A DNA stretch of 64,000 bases from Rhizobacter koreensis (GCF_013366375.1 NZ_JABWMJ010000002.1:434001-498000); one strand, 5' to 3'. Shown: positions 41,413 to 51,141, counted from the stretch's first letter. Notes: a model not told the origin generated them from the letters alone. Translations and numbers: made by a program.

Positions 41413-43161
41413 ATGAGCAACCCGCCCAAGCTCGACCGCCGCGGGCTCCTGGAGCGGCTGCGTCGCGTCGCCCCGTTCTTCGCCGGCAGCAAGCGCGGGC
41501 TGGTGCTCGCGCTGGTCGGCTCGGTCGGCGGCGCGCTGACCGAGCCGCTGATCCCGATGCTGATGAAGTGGCTGCTCGACAACGGCTTCCGCACCGGCGG
41601 CGTGCCGCTGTGGGCGGTGCCGCTCGCGGTGATCGGGCTCACGGTCGCGCGCGGCTTCGCCGGCTTCGTCGCGCAGTACGGCATGGCGTGGGCCGCGAAC
41701 CTGGGAGTGATGCAGATGCGCCGCGCGATGTTCGCGCGCGTGCTCGACGCCGAACCGACCCTCTTCGCACGCCATGCGGCGAGCAACCTGATCAACACCC
41801 TCACCTACGAGGTGCAGGGCGGCGCCAACCAGCTCGTCTACGCGCTGCAGAACCTGGTGCGCGATTCGCTGACGCTGGTGGTGCTGCTCGCCTACCTGAT
41901 CTACCTCAACTGGCAGCTCACGCTGATCGTCGGCGTGCTCCTGCCGGCGGTCGCCTTGGTGATGCGCTACTACAGCCGGCGCCTGCACCGCTTCACGGTC
42001 GAGGCGCAGGGCGCGACCGATCAGCTCGCGTACGTCGTCGAGGAGAACGTGCTCGCCTGGCGCAGCGTGCGCCTGCACGACGCGCAGCCGCAGCAGGCCG
42101 GCCGCTTCGCCGCTCTGAGCGAGCGCCTGCGCCGCGTGTCGCTGAAGGCGGTGATCGCTGCGGCGACGATGACCCCGCTGACCCAGGTGCTGGCGTCGAC
42201 CGCGCTCGCCGCGGTGATCACGGTGGCGCTCTGGCAGAGCGGCAACGACTCGGGCGCGACCGTCGGCGGCTTCGTCGCCTTCATCGTCGCGCTGACCCAG
42301 CTGATCGCGCCGATCAAGCACCTCTCGGAAGCGTCGGTGCCGATCACGCGCGGCCTCGCGGCACTCGATCGCGGCGTGACGCTGATCGACACCTCGTCGT
42401 CCGAGACCAGCGGCAGCCACGACCCCGGGCGCGCGCGCGGCCACATCGAGCTGCGCGGCGTGAGCCTGCACTACCGCGACGACCAGCCGGCGCTCGACCG
42501 CGTCGACCTCGACGTGCAGCCGGGCGAAACCGTCGCCCTCGTGGGGCCGTCGGGCGCCGGCAAGTCGAGCCTCATCAACCTCTTGCCGCGCTTCTTCGAG
42601 CCGACTGCCGGCGTGGTGCTGCTCGACGGCGTGCCTCTTCCCGACTGGAACGTGCATGCCCTGCGCCGCCAGTTCGCGCTGGTGAGCCAGGACGTCGCGC
42701 TGTTCAACGACAGCGTCGCCGCGAACGTCGCGCTCGGCGCCGACGTCGACACCGACCGGGTGCGCGCCGCGCTGCAAAGCGCCAACCTGCTCGACTTTGC
42801 CGAGGCGCTGCCGAACGGCATCGACACCGTGGTCGGTCACAACGCGAGCGAGCTCTCCGGCGGCCAGCGCCAGCGCCTCGCCATCGCGCGCGCGATCTAC
42901 AAGGACGCGCCCATCCTGATCCTCGACGAGGCGACGTCGGCGCTCGACTCCGAGTCCGAGCGCCTGGTGCAGGAGGCACTCGAGCACCTGATGCAGGGCC
43001 GCACCAGCCTCGTGATCGCGCACCGCCTCTCGACGATCGAGCGTGCCGACCGCATCGTGGCGCTCGAATCCGGTCGCGTGGTCGAGCACGGCACGCACGC
43101 GGAACTGCTGGCCGCGGGCGGCCTCTACGCGCGCCTGCACGCGCTGCAATTCAGGGGATGA
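41413..43161 (+). CDS. msbA: MsbA-like lipid A/lipid ABC exporter
   Basis: A 582-residue half-transporter with an N-terminal six-helix membrane domain (about residues 20-320) and a C-terminal ATPase. Walker A is GPSGAGKSS, the signature is LSGGQRQRLAIARA, Walker B is LILDEATSALD, and the H-loop is VIAHRLSTIERADRI. The MsbA-type DAEPTLFARHAASNLINTLTYEV and intracellular coupling helices are visible. As a homodimer it flips lipid A core across the inner membrane. The stop overlaps the next gene's start in ATGA. Neighbouring GT2 and GT9 genes support a lipopolysaccharide role. Confidence 0.93.
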   Translation: MSNPPKLDRRGLLERLRRVAPFFAGSKRGLVLALVGSVGGALTEPLIPMLMKWLLDNGFRTGGVPLWAVPLAVIGLTVARGFAGFVAQYGMAWAANLGVMQMRRAMFARVLDAEPTLFARHAASNLINTLTYEVQGGANQLVYALQNLVRDSLTLVVLLAYLIYLNWQLTLIVGVLLPAVALVMRYYSRRLHRFTVEAQGATDQLAYVVEENVLAWRSVRLHDAQPQQAGRFAALSERLRRVSLKAVIAAATMTPLTQVLASTALAAVITVALWQSGNDSGATVGGFVAFIVALTQLIAPIKHLSEASVPITRGLAALDRGVTLIDTSSSETSGSHDPGRARGHIELRGVSLHYRDDQPALDRVDLDVQPGETVALVGPSGAGKSSLINLLPRFFEPTAGVVLLDGVPLPDWNVHALRRQFALVSQDVALFNDSVAANVALGADVDTDRVRAALQSANLLDFAEALPNGIDTVVGHNASELSGGQRQRLAIARAIYKDAPILILDEATSALDSESERLVQEALEHLMQGRTSLVIAHRLSTIERADRIVALESGRVVEHGTHAELLAAGGLYARLHALQFRG

Positions 43162-43748
43162 GAATGGACCGACCGATCAGCCGCTACGCGGTGCCCGACT
43201 TCGCCGACGTACCCGACGACGTGCGCGAGAAGATCCTCGCGGTGCAGCAGAAGGCCGGCTTCGTGCCGAACATCTTTCTCGCGCTCGCGCATCGGCCCGA
43301 CGAGTTCCGCGCCTTCTTCGCGTATCACGATGCGCTGCTGCTGCGCGAGTCGGGGCTCAGCAAGGGCGAGAAGGAGATGATCATCGTCGCCACCAGCGCG
43401 GCCAACGGGTGCCTCTACTGCGTGGTCGCGCACGGCGCGATCCTGCGCGTCTACGAGAAGAACCCGCTGATTGCCGACCAGGTCGCGGTGAACCATCGCA
43501 AGGCCGACATCACGCCGCGCCAGAAGGCGATGCTCGACTTCGCGATGAAGGTCTGCCGCGACTCGGCGGCGGTCGACGATGCCGACTTCGCGGCGCTCGC
43601 CGCAGCTGGGTTCGGCGCGGACGACGCCTGGGACATCGCCGCGATCACCGGTCTCTTCGGGCTCTCGAACCGGCTCGCCAACGTGGCGTCGATCCGCCCG
43701 AACGACGAGTTCTACCTGCTGGGCCGCGTGCCGCGCGAAGGCCGGTGA
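43158..43748 (+). CDS. Carboxymuconolactone-decarboxylase/AhpD-like peroxidase-related protein
   Basis: A 196-residue alpha-helical protein with the AhpD-type redox motif CLYCVVAH (C85, C88, H92). Its N-terminal YAVPDFADVPDDVREKILAVQ, NIFLALAHRPDEF and SGLSKGEKEMIIVATSAANG match the alkylhydroperoxidase-related (uncharacterised peroxidase-related) subfamily. It probably reduces peroxides through the dithiol pair. It is coupled on both sides: its ATG overlaps the msbA stop (ATGA), and its stop overlaps the GTG of the GT9-like gene. That is an odd place for a peroxidase and implies an envelope link. Confidence 0.9.
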   Translation: MRMDRPISRYAVPDFADVPDDVREKILAVQQKAGFVPNIFLALAHRPDEFRAFFAYHDALLLRESGLSKGEKEMIIVATSAANGCLYCVVAHGAILRVYEKNPLIADQVAVNHRKADITPRQKAMLDFAMKVCRDSAAVDDADFAALAAAGFGADDAWDIAAITGLFGLSNRLANVASIRPNDEFYLLGRVPREGR

Positions 43749-44866
43749 GCGCGGCGCCCGCCGCACTGGTGCGCCTGGCCCGGCACGCGGTGACGCAGCC
43801 GGTCGAGCCGCCGGTGCCGAACGACGACGCAGGCCTCTACGCGCGCAAGGGCCCGTGGCGGCTCGCGTTCCGCGCCGCGCGCCGGCGCGGCGAAGTGGCG
43901 GCAAGCGGCCAGGCGGCGTTCGAAACCTCGCGCATCGACCCGGCGTGGCGGCGCGCGGTGTGGTTTCATCCGGAGATGCCGCAGATCGGCGACTCGCTGC
44001 TCGACCTCGCGCCGCGCAGCCTGCTGGTCGAGCACGGCATCGCCGTCGACGTGGTGCTGCCGCGTGCGCTCGCCGGCGTGTACCGCGGCGATGGCTGGTT
44101 CCGTCGCGTGATCGGCCCCGACGAGCCGTTCGGCGCGATCGATCACGACTTCGCGATCGTCGACAGCCGCGGCTGGAAGGCGCTCGCGCCCAAGCGCCGC
44201 ATGGCGCCGCGGCTGCCGTGGGTATCGGTGCGCGGCGACTACCTGGCCTACGACTACCAGCGCGGGCTGCTCGCAACGCGTCGCTTCGCCGACCTTCTCG
44301 GCGTGCGCCTCGACGCGGCGGCCGAGCACCGGCACGCGCGCCAGAAGCTCGACGTCCCGGCGTCGCCGGCGCTGGCCGAGGCCGCCGCCGGACGCATCGC
44401 GATCACGCTCGGCGGTGTGCAGCCGCACCGCGTCTATTGCGGCTGGCCCGACGTCGCGCGCGCCCTGGTCGCGCGCGGCCATCGGCGCATCGCGCTGCTC
44501 GGCAGCAGCAACGGCGCCGCGCTCGCGCACGCGGTCCGCGCCGCGCTCGCCGGCGGCGACGCCGACGTGCTCGACCTCGTCGGCAAGACCGACATCGCCG
44601 TTACGCGCAACGCGATGGCCGCGAGCGCAGCGGTCCTCGCGGTCGACGGCGGCCTGATGCATCTCGCCTGCACGACCGAGACGCCGATGCTCGCGCTCTT
44701 CGACGCGACCAGCCTGCCGGTCTGGCGCGTGCCGCCCGACTTCGACGGGCGCACGCTCGTCTCGGCGAGCGCGGACGTCAACGGCATCGCGCCGGGGGCG
44801 GTGGTCGACGCGGCGCTCGCGCTGTTCGACGCGCGCGGCATCGCGCCCGACACCGCGCGCGACTGA
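43745..44866 (+). CDS. GT9-like glycosyltransferase, divergent
   Basis: A 373-residue protein from GTG 43745. The C-terminal half has the GT-B/heptosyltransferase-family donor-site pattern: RIAITLGGVQPHRVYCGWPD, RRIALLGSSNGAALAHAV, DLVGKTDIAVTRNAMAASAA, VLAVDGGLMHLACTTETPML, which parallel the GT9 elements GG..D and VD(G/S)G..H.A. The N-terminal half is poorly conserved and contains FHPEMPQIGDSLLDLA and HDFAIVDSRGWKALAPKRR. It is therefore a diverged GT9 protein, perhaps for a core or O-antigen sugar. It is translationally coupled to the peroxidase-like gene and converges with the other GT9 gene. Confidence 0.78.
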   Translation: MSAAPAALVRLARHAVTQPVEPPVPNDDAGLYARKGPWRLAFRAARRRGEVAASGQAAFETSRIDPAWRRAVWFHPEMPQIGDSLLDLAPRSLLVEHGIAVDVVLPRALAGVYRGDGWFRRVIGPDEPFGAIDHDFAIVDSRGWKALAPKRRMAPRLPWVSVRGDYLAYDYQRGLLATRRFADLLGVRLDAAAEHRHARQKLDVPASPALAEAAAGRIAITLGGVQPHRVYCGWPDVARALVARGHRRIALLGSSNGAALAHAVRAALAGGDADVLDLVGKTDIAVTRNAMAASAAVLAVDGGLMHLACTTETPMLALFDATSLPVWRVPPDFDGRTLVSASADVNGIAPGAVVDAALALFDARGIAPDTARD

Positions 44867-44913
44867 GCAGGCAGCAGCGTTCGGTGGCACACGCGGCACG
44901 CGCGGGGCTTCGC

Positions 44914-46086
44914 CTACCGCCGCAGCACCGCCCTCGCCTCGGCGATCACCTGCGCCGGCGCGAGCGCGTCGAGGCACGCGCTGTGGCTCTCGTCGTGGCC
45001 TTCGCAGCCGCGTCCGGCGCACGGCACGCACGCGCCGGGGCCTTGCATCAGGATCACGCGGCCGCGCCGCTGCGGCGCGTCGCTCTGCATGGCGTAACGT
45101 CGATCGATCGGCAGCGCGGCGTCGAGCGGACCCCAGCGCATCGGATTGGTCGGACCAAAGAGCGCGATCGTCGGCACCGAGCACGCGGCCGCGAGGTGCG
45201 TCACCGACGTGTCGGTGCCGATGTAGAGCGCGCTGCGGCCGAGCAGCGTCGCGAGCTGTCCGAAGTCGAGACGACCGCAGACGTCGAGAACGCGCGGCGG
45301 CGGCGCGATCTGCGCCATCTCGGCGACGGCGCGCCTGTCGTTCGCTGAGGGGCCGCCGGTCAGCACCACCTGATGGCCGTCGGCGACCAGCGTGGCGATC
45401 AGCTCGCGGAACGACTCGACCGGCCACGCCTTGTAGCGCCACATCACCGGCACGTGGACGACGACCGGCATCGCCGCGAGCAGCGCGTCGATGTCGGCCG
45501 GCAACGGCGCGGCGGGCGGTGGCACGACGGTGATCGCCGGCGGATCGGGTGCGAGCGGCGGCGTCGCGAGCGCTGCGCCGGAGACCGTGGGGCTCGCCCC
45601 CTCCGCGTCACTCGGCGCATGGCGCCAGGGCTCGAGCAGCCACAGGTTGTCCTCCGCCGCGTGCAGCCGACCGGCGTCGCCGGCGATCACGACGGCGTGT
45701 TTCAGCAGCAGGCGCTTCCACCACGTCGTGCCCGGCTTCGGCCCGATCAGCCCGGCACGCAGCCGCGCGGCGACGAAGCCGTAGAAGTGGGCGCGGTCGT
45801 TGGGCTGGGTGACGAGCGCGAGGTCGTACGCGCGCCAGAGGCCCCGCTCGGTCGCGAGACGCAGCGCCGAGCGGCCGCCGCTGCCGGGCGGCGTCTCGAT
45901 GAGCCGGCGCACGTCGGGGTTGCCTTTCAGCATCCCCAGCGTGCCGGGAAAGCCGAGCACGTCGATGGCCGCCTCGGGCCAGAGCGCGCGCGCCTCGCGG
46001 ATCATGGGCGTCGTCAGCAGCACGTCGCCGATCTGGCGCGTCGCGACGACGAGGTTGCTGCGGACCTGCGGCCGCGGCGCGGTCAC
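44914..46086 (-). CDS. GT9 heptosyltransferase-like protein
   Basis: A 390-residue lipopolysaccharide heptosyltransferase family protein. N-terminal NLVVATRQIGDVLLTTPMIRE is the classic WaaC/WaaF/WaaQ start (RxGDxxLTTP), then ALVTQPNDRAHFYGFVAARL, and the C-terminal VVLTGGPSANDRRAVAEMAQ, VLDVCGRLDFGQLATLLGRS, YIGTDTSVTHLAAACSVPTIALFGPTNP. A cysteine-rich end (GACVPCAGRGCEGHDESHSAC) follows, as in WaaQ-type members. GTG 46086 overlaps the ribonuclease G stop, so it is coupled to rng. It would add a heptose or similar sugar to the core. Confidence 0.92.
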   Translation of the reverse strand: MTAPRPQVRSNLVVATRQIGDVLLTTPMIREARALWPEAAIDVLGFPGTLGMLKGNPDVRRLIETPPGSGGRSALRLATERGLWRAYDLALVTQPNDRAHFYGFVAARLRAGLIGPKPGTTWWKRLLLKHAVVIAGDAGRLHAAEDNLWLLEPWRHAPSDAEGASPTVSGAALATPPLAPDPPAITVVPPPAAPLPADIDALLAAMPVVVHVPVMWRYKAWPVESFRELIATLVADGHQVVLTGGPSANDRRAVAEMAQIAPPPRVLDVCGRLDFGQLATLLGRSALYIGTDTSVTHLAAACSVPTIALFGPTNPMRWGPLDAALPIDRRYAMQSDAPQRRGRVILMQGPGACVPCAGRGCEGHDESHSACLDALAPAQVIAEARAVLRR

Positions 46087-47564
46087 AGCAGCACGATGTC
46101 GTACTGCTCGGGCGAGCCGAGCGGCTCGGCCTGCAGCGAGATCGGCTTGCCGATGAAGTCCGAAAGGCCCGCGAGGTGCTGGCCTTCCTCGTCGAGCAGC
46201 ATCTCGACGACGGAGGCCGAGGCGACGACGCGGAACTCCTTCGGGTTGAACTGGCGCGCCTCGCGCAGGATCTCGCGCAGGATGTCGTAGCAGACCGTGC
46301 GCGCGGTCTTCACCTCGCCCTTGCCGTGGCACGTGGGGCACGGCTCGCACAGCATGTGGGCGAGCGACTCGCGGGTGCGCTTGCGGGTCATCTCCACCAG
46401 GCCCAGCTGCGTGAAGCCGCTCACCGTGACCTTGGTGCGGTCGCGCGCGAGCTGCTTCCTCAGCTCGGCGAGCACCGCGGCCTGATGCTCCTCGCGCTGC
46501 ATGTCGATGAAGTCGATGATGACGATGCCGCCGAGGTTGCGCAGGCGCAGCTGGCGCGCGATCGCCTGCGCCGCCTCGAGGTTGGTCTTGAAGATCGTGT
46601 CGTCGAAGTTGCGCGCGCCGACGAAGCCGCCGGTGTTGACGTCGACCGTGGTCAGGGCCTCGGTCTGATCGATGATCAGGTAGCCGCCCGACTTCAGGTC
46701 GACACGGCGCAGCAGGGCCTTGGCGATCTCGTCGTCGATGTTGAAGAGGTCGAAGATCGGGCGCTCGCCGGCGTAGTGCTGCAGCTTGCCGACGGCGCCC
46801 GGCGTGTACTCGCGGCCGAACTGCAGCAGCCAGTCGTACTGCTGCTTGGAATCGATGCGGATCGACTGCGTCGCGTCGTCGACGAGGTCGCGCAGCACCC
46901 GCTCGGCGAGCGTCAGGTCCTGGTGCAGCAGCGTCCCTGGCGGCGACTTGAACGCACGCTCGCGCACCGCGGCCCAGGTCTTGCGCAGGTAGGCGATGTC
47001 GTCGGCGAGCTCGGCATCGGTCGCGTCAGCGGCGTTGGTGCGCAGGATGAAGCCGCCATTGGGTGCGTCGCCGCCGTGCGCGAGCGCCTGCATCCGCGCG
47101 CGCAGCTGCTCGCGCAGCTCGTGCGAGCCGATCTTCTGCGAGATCCCGATGTGGTCGTCCTGCGGCAGGAAGACCAGCAGCCGGCCGGCGATCGACACCT
47201 GCGTGGAAAGGCGCGCGCCCTTGGTGCCGATCGGGTCCTTGATCACCTGCACCGTGAGCGCCTGACCCTCGAACACCAGGCGCTCGATCGGCGTCTGCGG
47301 CGCGCCGGGCGACGCGTGGTCGTTGCGCGGCGTGACGCCGTTGACCTGCACGTCGGCCACGTGCAGGAACGCGGCGCGCTCGAGGCCGATGTCGACGAAC
47401 GCCGACTGCATGCCCGGCAGCACGCGCGCGACCTTGCCGGCGTAGATGTTGCCGACCAGCCCGCGTTCGAGCGTGCGCTCGATGTGCAGCTCCTGGACCG
47501 CGCCGTTCTCGACGATGGCGACCCGCGTTTCCTGCGGCGCCCAGTTGATCAGGATGTCTTGCAT
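46083..47564 (-). CDS. rng: Ribonuclease G
   Basis: A 493-residue endoribonuclease. An S1-like domain is inserted near the N-terminus (GLVGNIYAGKVARVLPGMQS, AFVDIGLERAAFLHVADV). The catalytic core has GGFILRTNAA, VDVNTGGFVGARNFDDTIFK, GGIVIIDFIDMQREEHQAAV, and the zinc-link CEPCPTCHGKGEV. Length and order match RNase G rather than the longer RNase E. It matures the 5' end of 16S rRNA and degrades mRNAs. The maf gene is 69 bases upstream on the same strand, and a GT9 gene overlaps its stop. Confidence 0.97.
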   Translation of the reverse strand: MQDILINWAPQETRVAIVENGAVQELHIERTLERGLVGNIYAGKVARVLPGMQSAFVDIGLERAAFLHVADVQVNGVTPRNDHASPGAPQTPIERLVFEGQALTVQVIKDPIGTKGARLSTQVSIAGRLLVFLPQDDHIGISQKIGSHELREQLRARMQALAHGGDAPNGGFILRTNAADATDAELADDIAYLRKTWAAVRERAFKSPPGTLLHQDLTLAERVLRDLVDDATQSIRIDSKQQYDWLLQFGREYTPGAVGKLQHYAGERPIFDLFNIDDEIAKALLRRVDLKSGGYLIIDQTEALTTVDVNTGGFVGARNFDDTIFKTNLEAAQAIARQLRLRNLGGIVIIDFIDMQREEHQAAVLAELRKQLARDRTKVTVSGFTQLGLVEMTRKRTRESLAHMLCEPCPTCHGKGEVKTARTVCYDILREILREARQFNPKEFRVVASASVVEMLLDEEGQHLAGLSDFIGKPISLQAEPLGSPEQYDIVLL

Positions 47565-47633
47565 CGAGGCGAAGGCGATTGACGCTGAGCGGGCTTGTGG
47601 AGGTGTTCTCGCGAGCCCTTGCGTGGCGCCCGG

Positions 47634-48269
47634 TCAGCCCGGCGCGGGCGACCCGATCGCGACGCCGGCGGCGCGCAGCAGCTGCGCCGTCTCGTACAGC
47701 GGCAGACCCATGATACCGGTGTAGCTGCCGTCGATCCGGTCGATCCAGGCTGCCGCGGCGCCCTGGATCGCGTACGCGCCGGCCTTGCCGAACGGCTCGC
47801 CGCTCGCGATGTAGCCGGCGATGTCGGCGTCCGTCATCTCGACGACATGAACCTTCGAGACGCTGACCGCAACCCACTCGCGACGCCCTGCCCCGATCGC
47901 GACCGCGGTGATCACGCGATGCGTGCGGCCGGCGAGCGCGCGCAGCGTGCGCGCGGCGTCGTCGGCGTCCGCGGGCTTGCCGAAGATGCGCCGACCGAGA
48001 GCGACCGTGGTGTCGGCGCAGACGATCGGCGCGGGCGGCGCGCCGATCCGGCGCAGGCGCCGATGCGCCGCTGCGAGCTTGGCCCGCGTCACGCGCTCGA
48101 CGTAGGCATCGGGGCGCTCGCCGACGATCTCGTGCTCGAGCGCCTCGGCGTCTTCGTGCGGCTCGGGCAGCAAGGGACGGTGCGCAACGCCGAGCTGGCG
48201 CAGCAGCTCGGCCCGACGCGGGCTCTGCGACGCGAGATAGACGAACGCGGCGGGCTCGCGACGCGCCAT
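47634..48269 (-). CDS. maf: Maf-type nucleoside-triphosphate pyrophosphatase
   Basis: A 211-residue house-cleaning pyrophosphatase with the Maf motif [15 protein letters not shown], then [23 protein letters not shown] and [19 protein letters not shown]. Members hydrolyse dTTP, UTP or modified pyrimidine triphosphates to monophosphates. The ATG at 48269 overlaps the rlmH stop in TGATG. It sits in the conserved nadD-rsfS-rlmH-maf-rng order. Confidence 0.96.
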   Translation of the reverse strand: MARREPAAFVYLASQSPRRAELLRQLGVAHRPLLPEPHEDAEALEHEIVGERPDAYVERVTRAKLAAAHRRLRRIGAPPAPIVCADTTVALGRRIFGKPADADDAARTLRALAGRTHRVITAVAIGAGRREWVAVSVSKVHVVEMTDADIAGYIASGEPFGKAGAYAIQGAAAAWIDRIDGSYTGIMGLPLYETAQLLRAAGVAIGSPAPG

Positions 48270-48736
48270 CACTCGCGGTGGTACGGATGGTTGACCGTGA
48301 TGCTCCACGCGCGGTAGAGCGCCTCGGCGGCGAGCACGCGTGCGAACGCGTGCGGCAGCGTCAGGTCGGACAGGCGCAGCGACTCGTCGGCGCTCCCCTT
48401 CAGCGCATCGGCGAGGCCGTCGGGGCCGCCGATCAGCAGCGCCACGTCGCGCCCGTCGGCCAGCCAGCCGGTGAGGCGCGTTGCGAGCTGGCGCGAGGTG
48501 ACGCGGTCGCCGTGCTCGTCGAAGACGACGCGGCGCACGCCGCGCGGCAGGGCTGCCTCGATGCGCGCGCTCTCGGCCGCCATCAGCTGCGCCGCGGTCC
48601 GGGTGTCGCGGGTCTCGGCCTTGACCGCCTTCAGCTCGAGCCGCAGCTCGGGCGGAAAGCGCTTGGCGTACGCCTCGAACGCGGTGTCGGCCCACGCCGG
48701 CTGGCGCTGGCCGACCGCGACCAGGAGGAGCTTCAC
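48269..48736 (-). CDS. rlmH: 23S rRNA (pseudouridine-1915-N3)-methyltransferase RlmH
   Basis: A 155-residue SPOUT methyltransferase. Starting at GTG 48736 ([15 protein letters not shown]), it carries [30 protein letters not shown] (SAM-binding knot), [20 protein letters not shown] and the C-terminal NHPYHRE. It methylates pseudouridine 1915 in helix 69 of 23S rRNA after 70S assembly. It is followed with overlap by maf and preceded by rsfS with 49 bases between. Confidence 0.97.
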   Translation of the reverse strand: MKLLLVAVGQRQPAWADTAFEAYAKRFPPELRLELKAVKAETRDTRTAAQLMAAESARIEAALPRGVRRVVFDEHGDRVTSRQLATRLTGWLADGRDVALLIGGPDGLADALKGSADESLRLSDLTLPHAFARVLAAEALYRAWSITVNHPYHRE

Positions 48737-48785
48737 ACCGATGCCGCGCAGGCGCCGCGTCGCTGCGACGCGGCAGGCGCCGGGC

Positions 48786-49610
48786 TCACGCGCTGCGCGA
48801 GGTCTTGCGGGCAGCGCTGCCGGCGCCGGTCGCGCGCTTTCGCGTCGCGCCGCTGCCTTCGCCGGCCGCGCTGCGGCTCGCCTTCTTGGCGGTCGCACCC
48901 TTCACACCGGTGACGCGGGTGACGGTGCCGCGCGAGCTCGCCGGCATGGTCTTGCGCGCCGGTGCCTTCTTGGCGGGCGCATCGGCAGCGGCACTGCGGC
49001 GGGTCGACGCGCGCTTGGCCGGCGCCGGGCTGGCGTCGGCGCTCTCGGCGCTGACGGCGCGCTTGGGGGTCGGGCCGTCGAGCGCGGCGCGCTTGGCCGG
49101 CGTGCTGCGCGACGAACTCGCGCGCTTGGCCGGCGGTGCGGCCTCGCCGCCGGCGGCCTCGCCGGCTTCTGAGCTGGCGGCACGCCGGCGACTCGTCTTC
49201 TTCGCGGGCACGGCTTCGTCGTCGTCGTCGCCACCCTCGGACGCCTTGACGAGTCGCGGCGTCGCCGAGCCCAGCTTCAGCTTGACCGGCTTTTCGCCCC
49301 ACAGCTCCTCGAGGTGGTAGTACTCGCGGATCGGCGGCTGCATGACGTGGACGACCGCCTGACCGCAGTCGACGATGATCCACTCGCCGTTGCTCTCGCC
49401 TTCCATCCGCGGCACCGGAAGCCCCGCTTCCTTGACCGCCTCGCGCACGCTGGTCGCGAGCGACCGCGTCTGCCGGTTGCTGGTGCCCGACGCGATGATC
49501 ACGCGTTCGAACAGCGGCGACAGGTGCTCGGTGTTGAAGACCACGATGTTCTGGGCCTTGACGTCCTCCAGACCATCGACGATGGCGCGTTGCAGCTTGC
49601 GGATGTCCAT
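48786..49610 (-). CDS. rsfS: Ribosomal silencing factor RsfS with histone-H1-like C-terminal tail
   Basis: A 274-residue protein, more than twice the usual RsfS length. Residues 1-115 are a complete Iojap/RsfS domain ([69 protein letters not shown]). From about residue 121 comes an acidic patch ([10 protein letters not shown]), then about 140 residues of Ala/Lys/Arg/Ser/Pro repeats such as PAKRA, PAKKA and RKTMPASS, like the tail of eukaryotic and bacterial H1 proteins. RsfS binds L14 and blocks subunit joining on starvation; the tail could bind rRNA or DNA. Its stop-start junction with nadD is directly adjacent (49610/49611). Confidence 0.95.
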   Translation of the reverse strand: MDIRKLQRAIVDGLEDVKAQNIVVFNTEHLSPLFERVIIASGTSNRQTRSLATSVREAVKEAGLPVPRMEGESNGEWIIVDCGQAVVHVMQPPIREYYHLEELWGEKPVKLKLGSATPRLVKASEGGDDDDEAVPAKKTSRRRAASSEAGEAAGGEAAPPAKRASSSRSTPAKRAALDGPTPKRAVSAESADASPAPAKRASTRRSAAADAPAKKAPARKTMPASSRGTVTRVTGVKGATAKKASRSAAGEGSGATRKRATGAGSAARKTSRSA

Positions 49611-50192
49611 TCAGCTCCTGTAGAGATGGCGTCGCTCGATATATTCCGCAACGGCCTCGGGCACGAGGTCGTCGATCGGCTCGCCGGCCGCGGCGCGACG
49701 CCGCACCTCGGTCGACGAGATGTCCATCATCGGCAGCACGACCGCCTGATGTCGAAAGTCCGCCACCTGCGGGTTGATGGCAACCGACGCGCCCGGCCGG
49801 TTGGCGACGACCATCGTCACCAGGCCGAGCAGCTCGCGCCAGTCGCGCCAGGTGTGGAGCGTGGCGTACTGGTCCTGGCCGAGGATCAGGAACCAGTCGG
49901 TGCCGGGGTTGGCGGCGTGCAGCTCGCGCACCGTGTCGAGCGTGAAGCTGGGGCCGCGGCGGCGCAGTTCAATGCGGTCGAGCACGAACCGCGGCTCGCC
50001 CTCGATGGCCAGCCGCACCATCGCCTCGCGATCGGCTGCCGGCGCGAGCTCGCGCGCCTTCTGCCACGGCAGCCCGACCGGAATCCAGCGCACCTCGTCG
50101 AGCGCCAGCTGGTCGAGCGCCTGCCGCGCGAGCGCGACGTGTGCGTGGTGGACCGGATCGAAGCTGCCGCCGAACAGGCCGACGCGTTTCAC
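49611..50192 (-). CDS. nadD: Nicotinate-nucleotide adenylyltransferase NadD
   Basis: A 193-residue nucleotidyltransferase with [13 protein letters not shown] (the HxGH-like motif of NadD), [35 protein letters not shown], and [20 protein letters not shown]. It makes deamido-NAD from nicotinate mononucleotide and ATP. The ATG at 50192 overlaps the hemF stop (ATGA), and rsfS begins the base after its own stop, so hemF, nadD and rsfS are translationally linked. Confidence 0.97.
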   Translation of the reverse strand: MKRVGLFGGSFDPVHHAHVALARQALDQLALDEVRWIPVGLPWQKARELAPAADREAMVRLAIEGEPRFVLDRIELRRRGPSFTLDTVRELHAANPGTDWFLILGQDQYATLHTWRDWRELLGLVTMVVANRPGASVAINPQVADFRHQAVVLPMMDISSTEVRRRAAAGEPIDDLVPEAVAEYIERRHLYRS

Positions 50193-51121
50193 TCGGCGGC
50201 CTCGGCGGCCCAGTCGCGCGGGCGCAGAAAGTCGGTGTACAGGCGCGCCTCGGGCGAGCCCGGCTCGGGCTGCCAGTCATAGCGCCACGCCGCCAGCGGC
50301 GGCATCGACATCAGGATGCTTTCGGTACGGCCGCCCGACTGCAGTCCGAACAGCGTGCCGCGGTCCCACACCAGGTTGAACTCGACGTAGCGACCGCGCC
50401 GGTAGGCCTGGAAGTCGCGCTCGCGCTCGCCGTAGGCGAGGCCGCGGCGGCGCCGCACGATCGGCAGGTAGGCGTCGAGGAAGGCGTCGCCGACCGCCTG
50501 CATCAGCGCGAAACCGTTGTCGAAGCCGCCCTCGCGGTAATCGTCGAAGAAGATGCCGCCGATGCCGCGCGGCTCGCCGCGGTGCTTGAGGAAGAAGTAC
50601 TCGTCGCACCAGCGCTTGAACGCCGGGTAGGCGTCGGCGCCGAACGGCGCAACGGCGTCGCGGTTGACGCGGTGGAAGTGGCGCGCGTCGTCGTCGAAGC
50701 CGTAGATCGGCGTGAGGTCCATGCCGCCGCCGAACCAGGCGACCGCCGCGCGCCCCGACCCCGTCGGCGGCAACGCAGCCAGCATGCGCACGTTCATGTG
50801 GACGGTCGGCACGTACGGGTTGCGCGGATGCAGCACCAGCGACACGCCGAGGGCCTCGAACGGCGAGCCGGCGAGCTCGCCGCGATGCTGGGTGGCCGAA
50901 CCCGGCAGCTCGGGGCCGCGCACATGCGAGAAGCCGACACCCGCGCGCTCGAACACGGCGCCGCCCTCGAGGAGGCACGAGATGCCGTCGCCTTCGAGGC
51001 GGCCGCCCGGCTCGCGCGCCCAGCGATCGACGACGAACGCCATGCCGTCCTCGGCCTCGAGCGGGCCGACGATGCGGCGCTGCAGCCCCAGCAGGTAGTC
51101 GCGGACGAGTCGCGGGTTCAT
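50189..51121 (-). CDS. hemF: Oxygen-dependent coproporphyrinogen III oxidase HemF
   Basis: A 310-residue aerobic coproporphyrinogen oxidase. Signatures are [78 protein letters not shown] and [18 protein letters not shown]. It uses oxygen to convert coproporphyrinogen III to protoporphyrinogen IX, so the host makes haem aerobically. It lies 20 bases downstream of purD on the same strand. Confidence 0.97.
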   Translation of the reverse strand: MNPRLVRDYLLGLQRRIVGPLEAEDGMAFVVDRWAREPGGRLEGDGISCLLEGGAVFERAGVGFSHVRGPELPGSATQHRGELAGSPFEALGVSLVLHPRNPYVPTVHMNVRMLAALPPTGSGRAAVAWFGGGMDLTPIYGFDDDARHFHRVNRDAVAPFGADAYPAFKRWCDEYFFLKHRGEPRGIGGIFFDDYREGGFDNGFALMQAVGDAFLDAYLPIVRRRRGLAYGERERDFQAYRRGRYVEFNLVWDRGTLFGLQSGGRTESILMSMPPLAAWRYDWQPEPGSPEARLYTDFLRPRDWAAEAAE

Positions 51122-51141
51122 CGCTGCATGCGGCACCGGCG

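Noticed and set aside
48786..49610. The Lys/Ala-rich region after RsfS as a separate histone-like gene
   Set aside because: It is continuous with the RsfS frame, with no stop and no start codon with a ribosome site before the tail.
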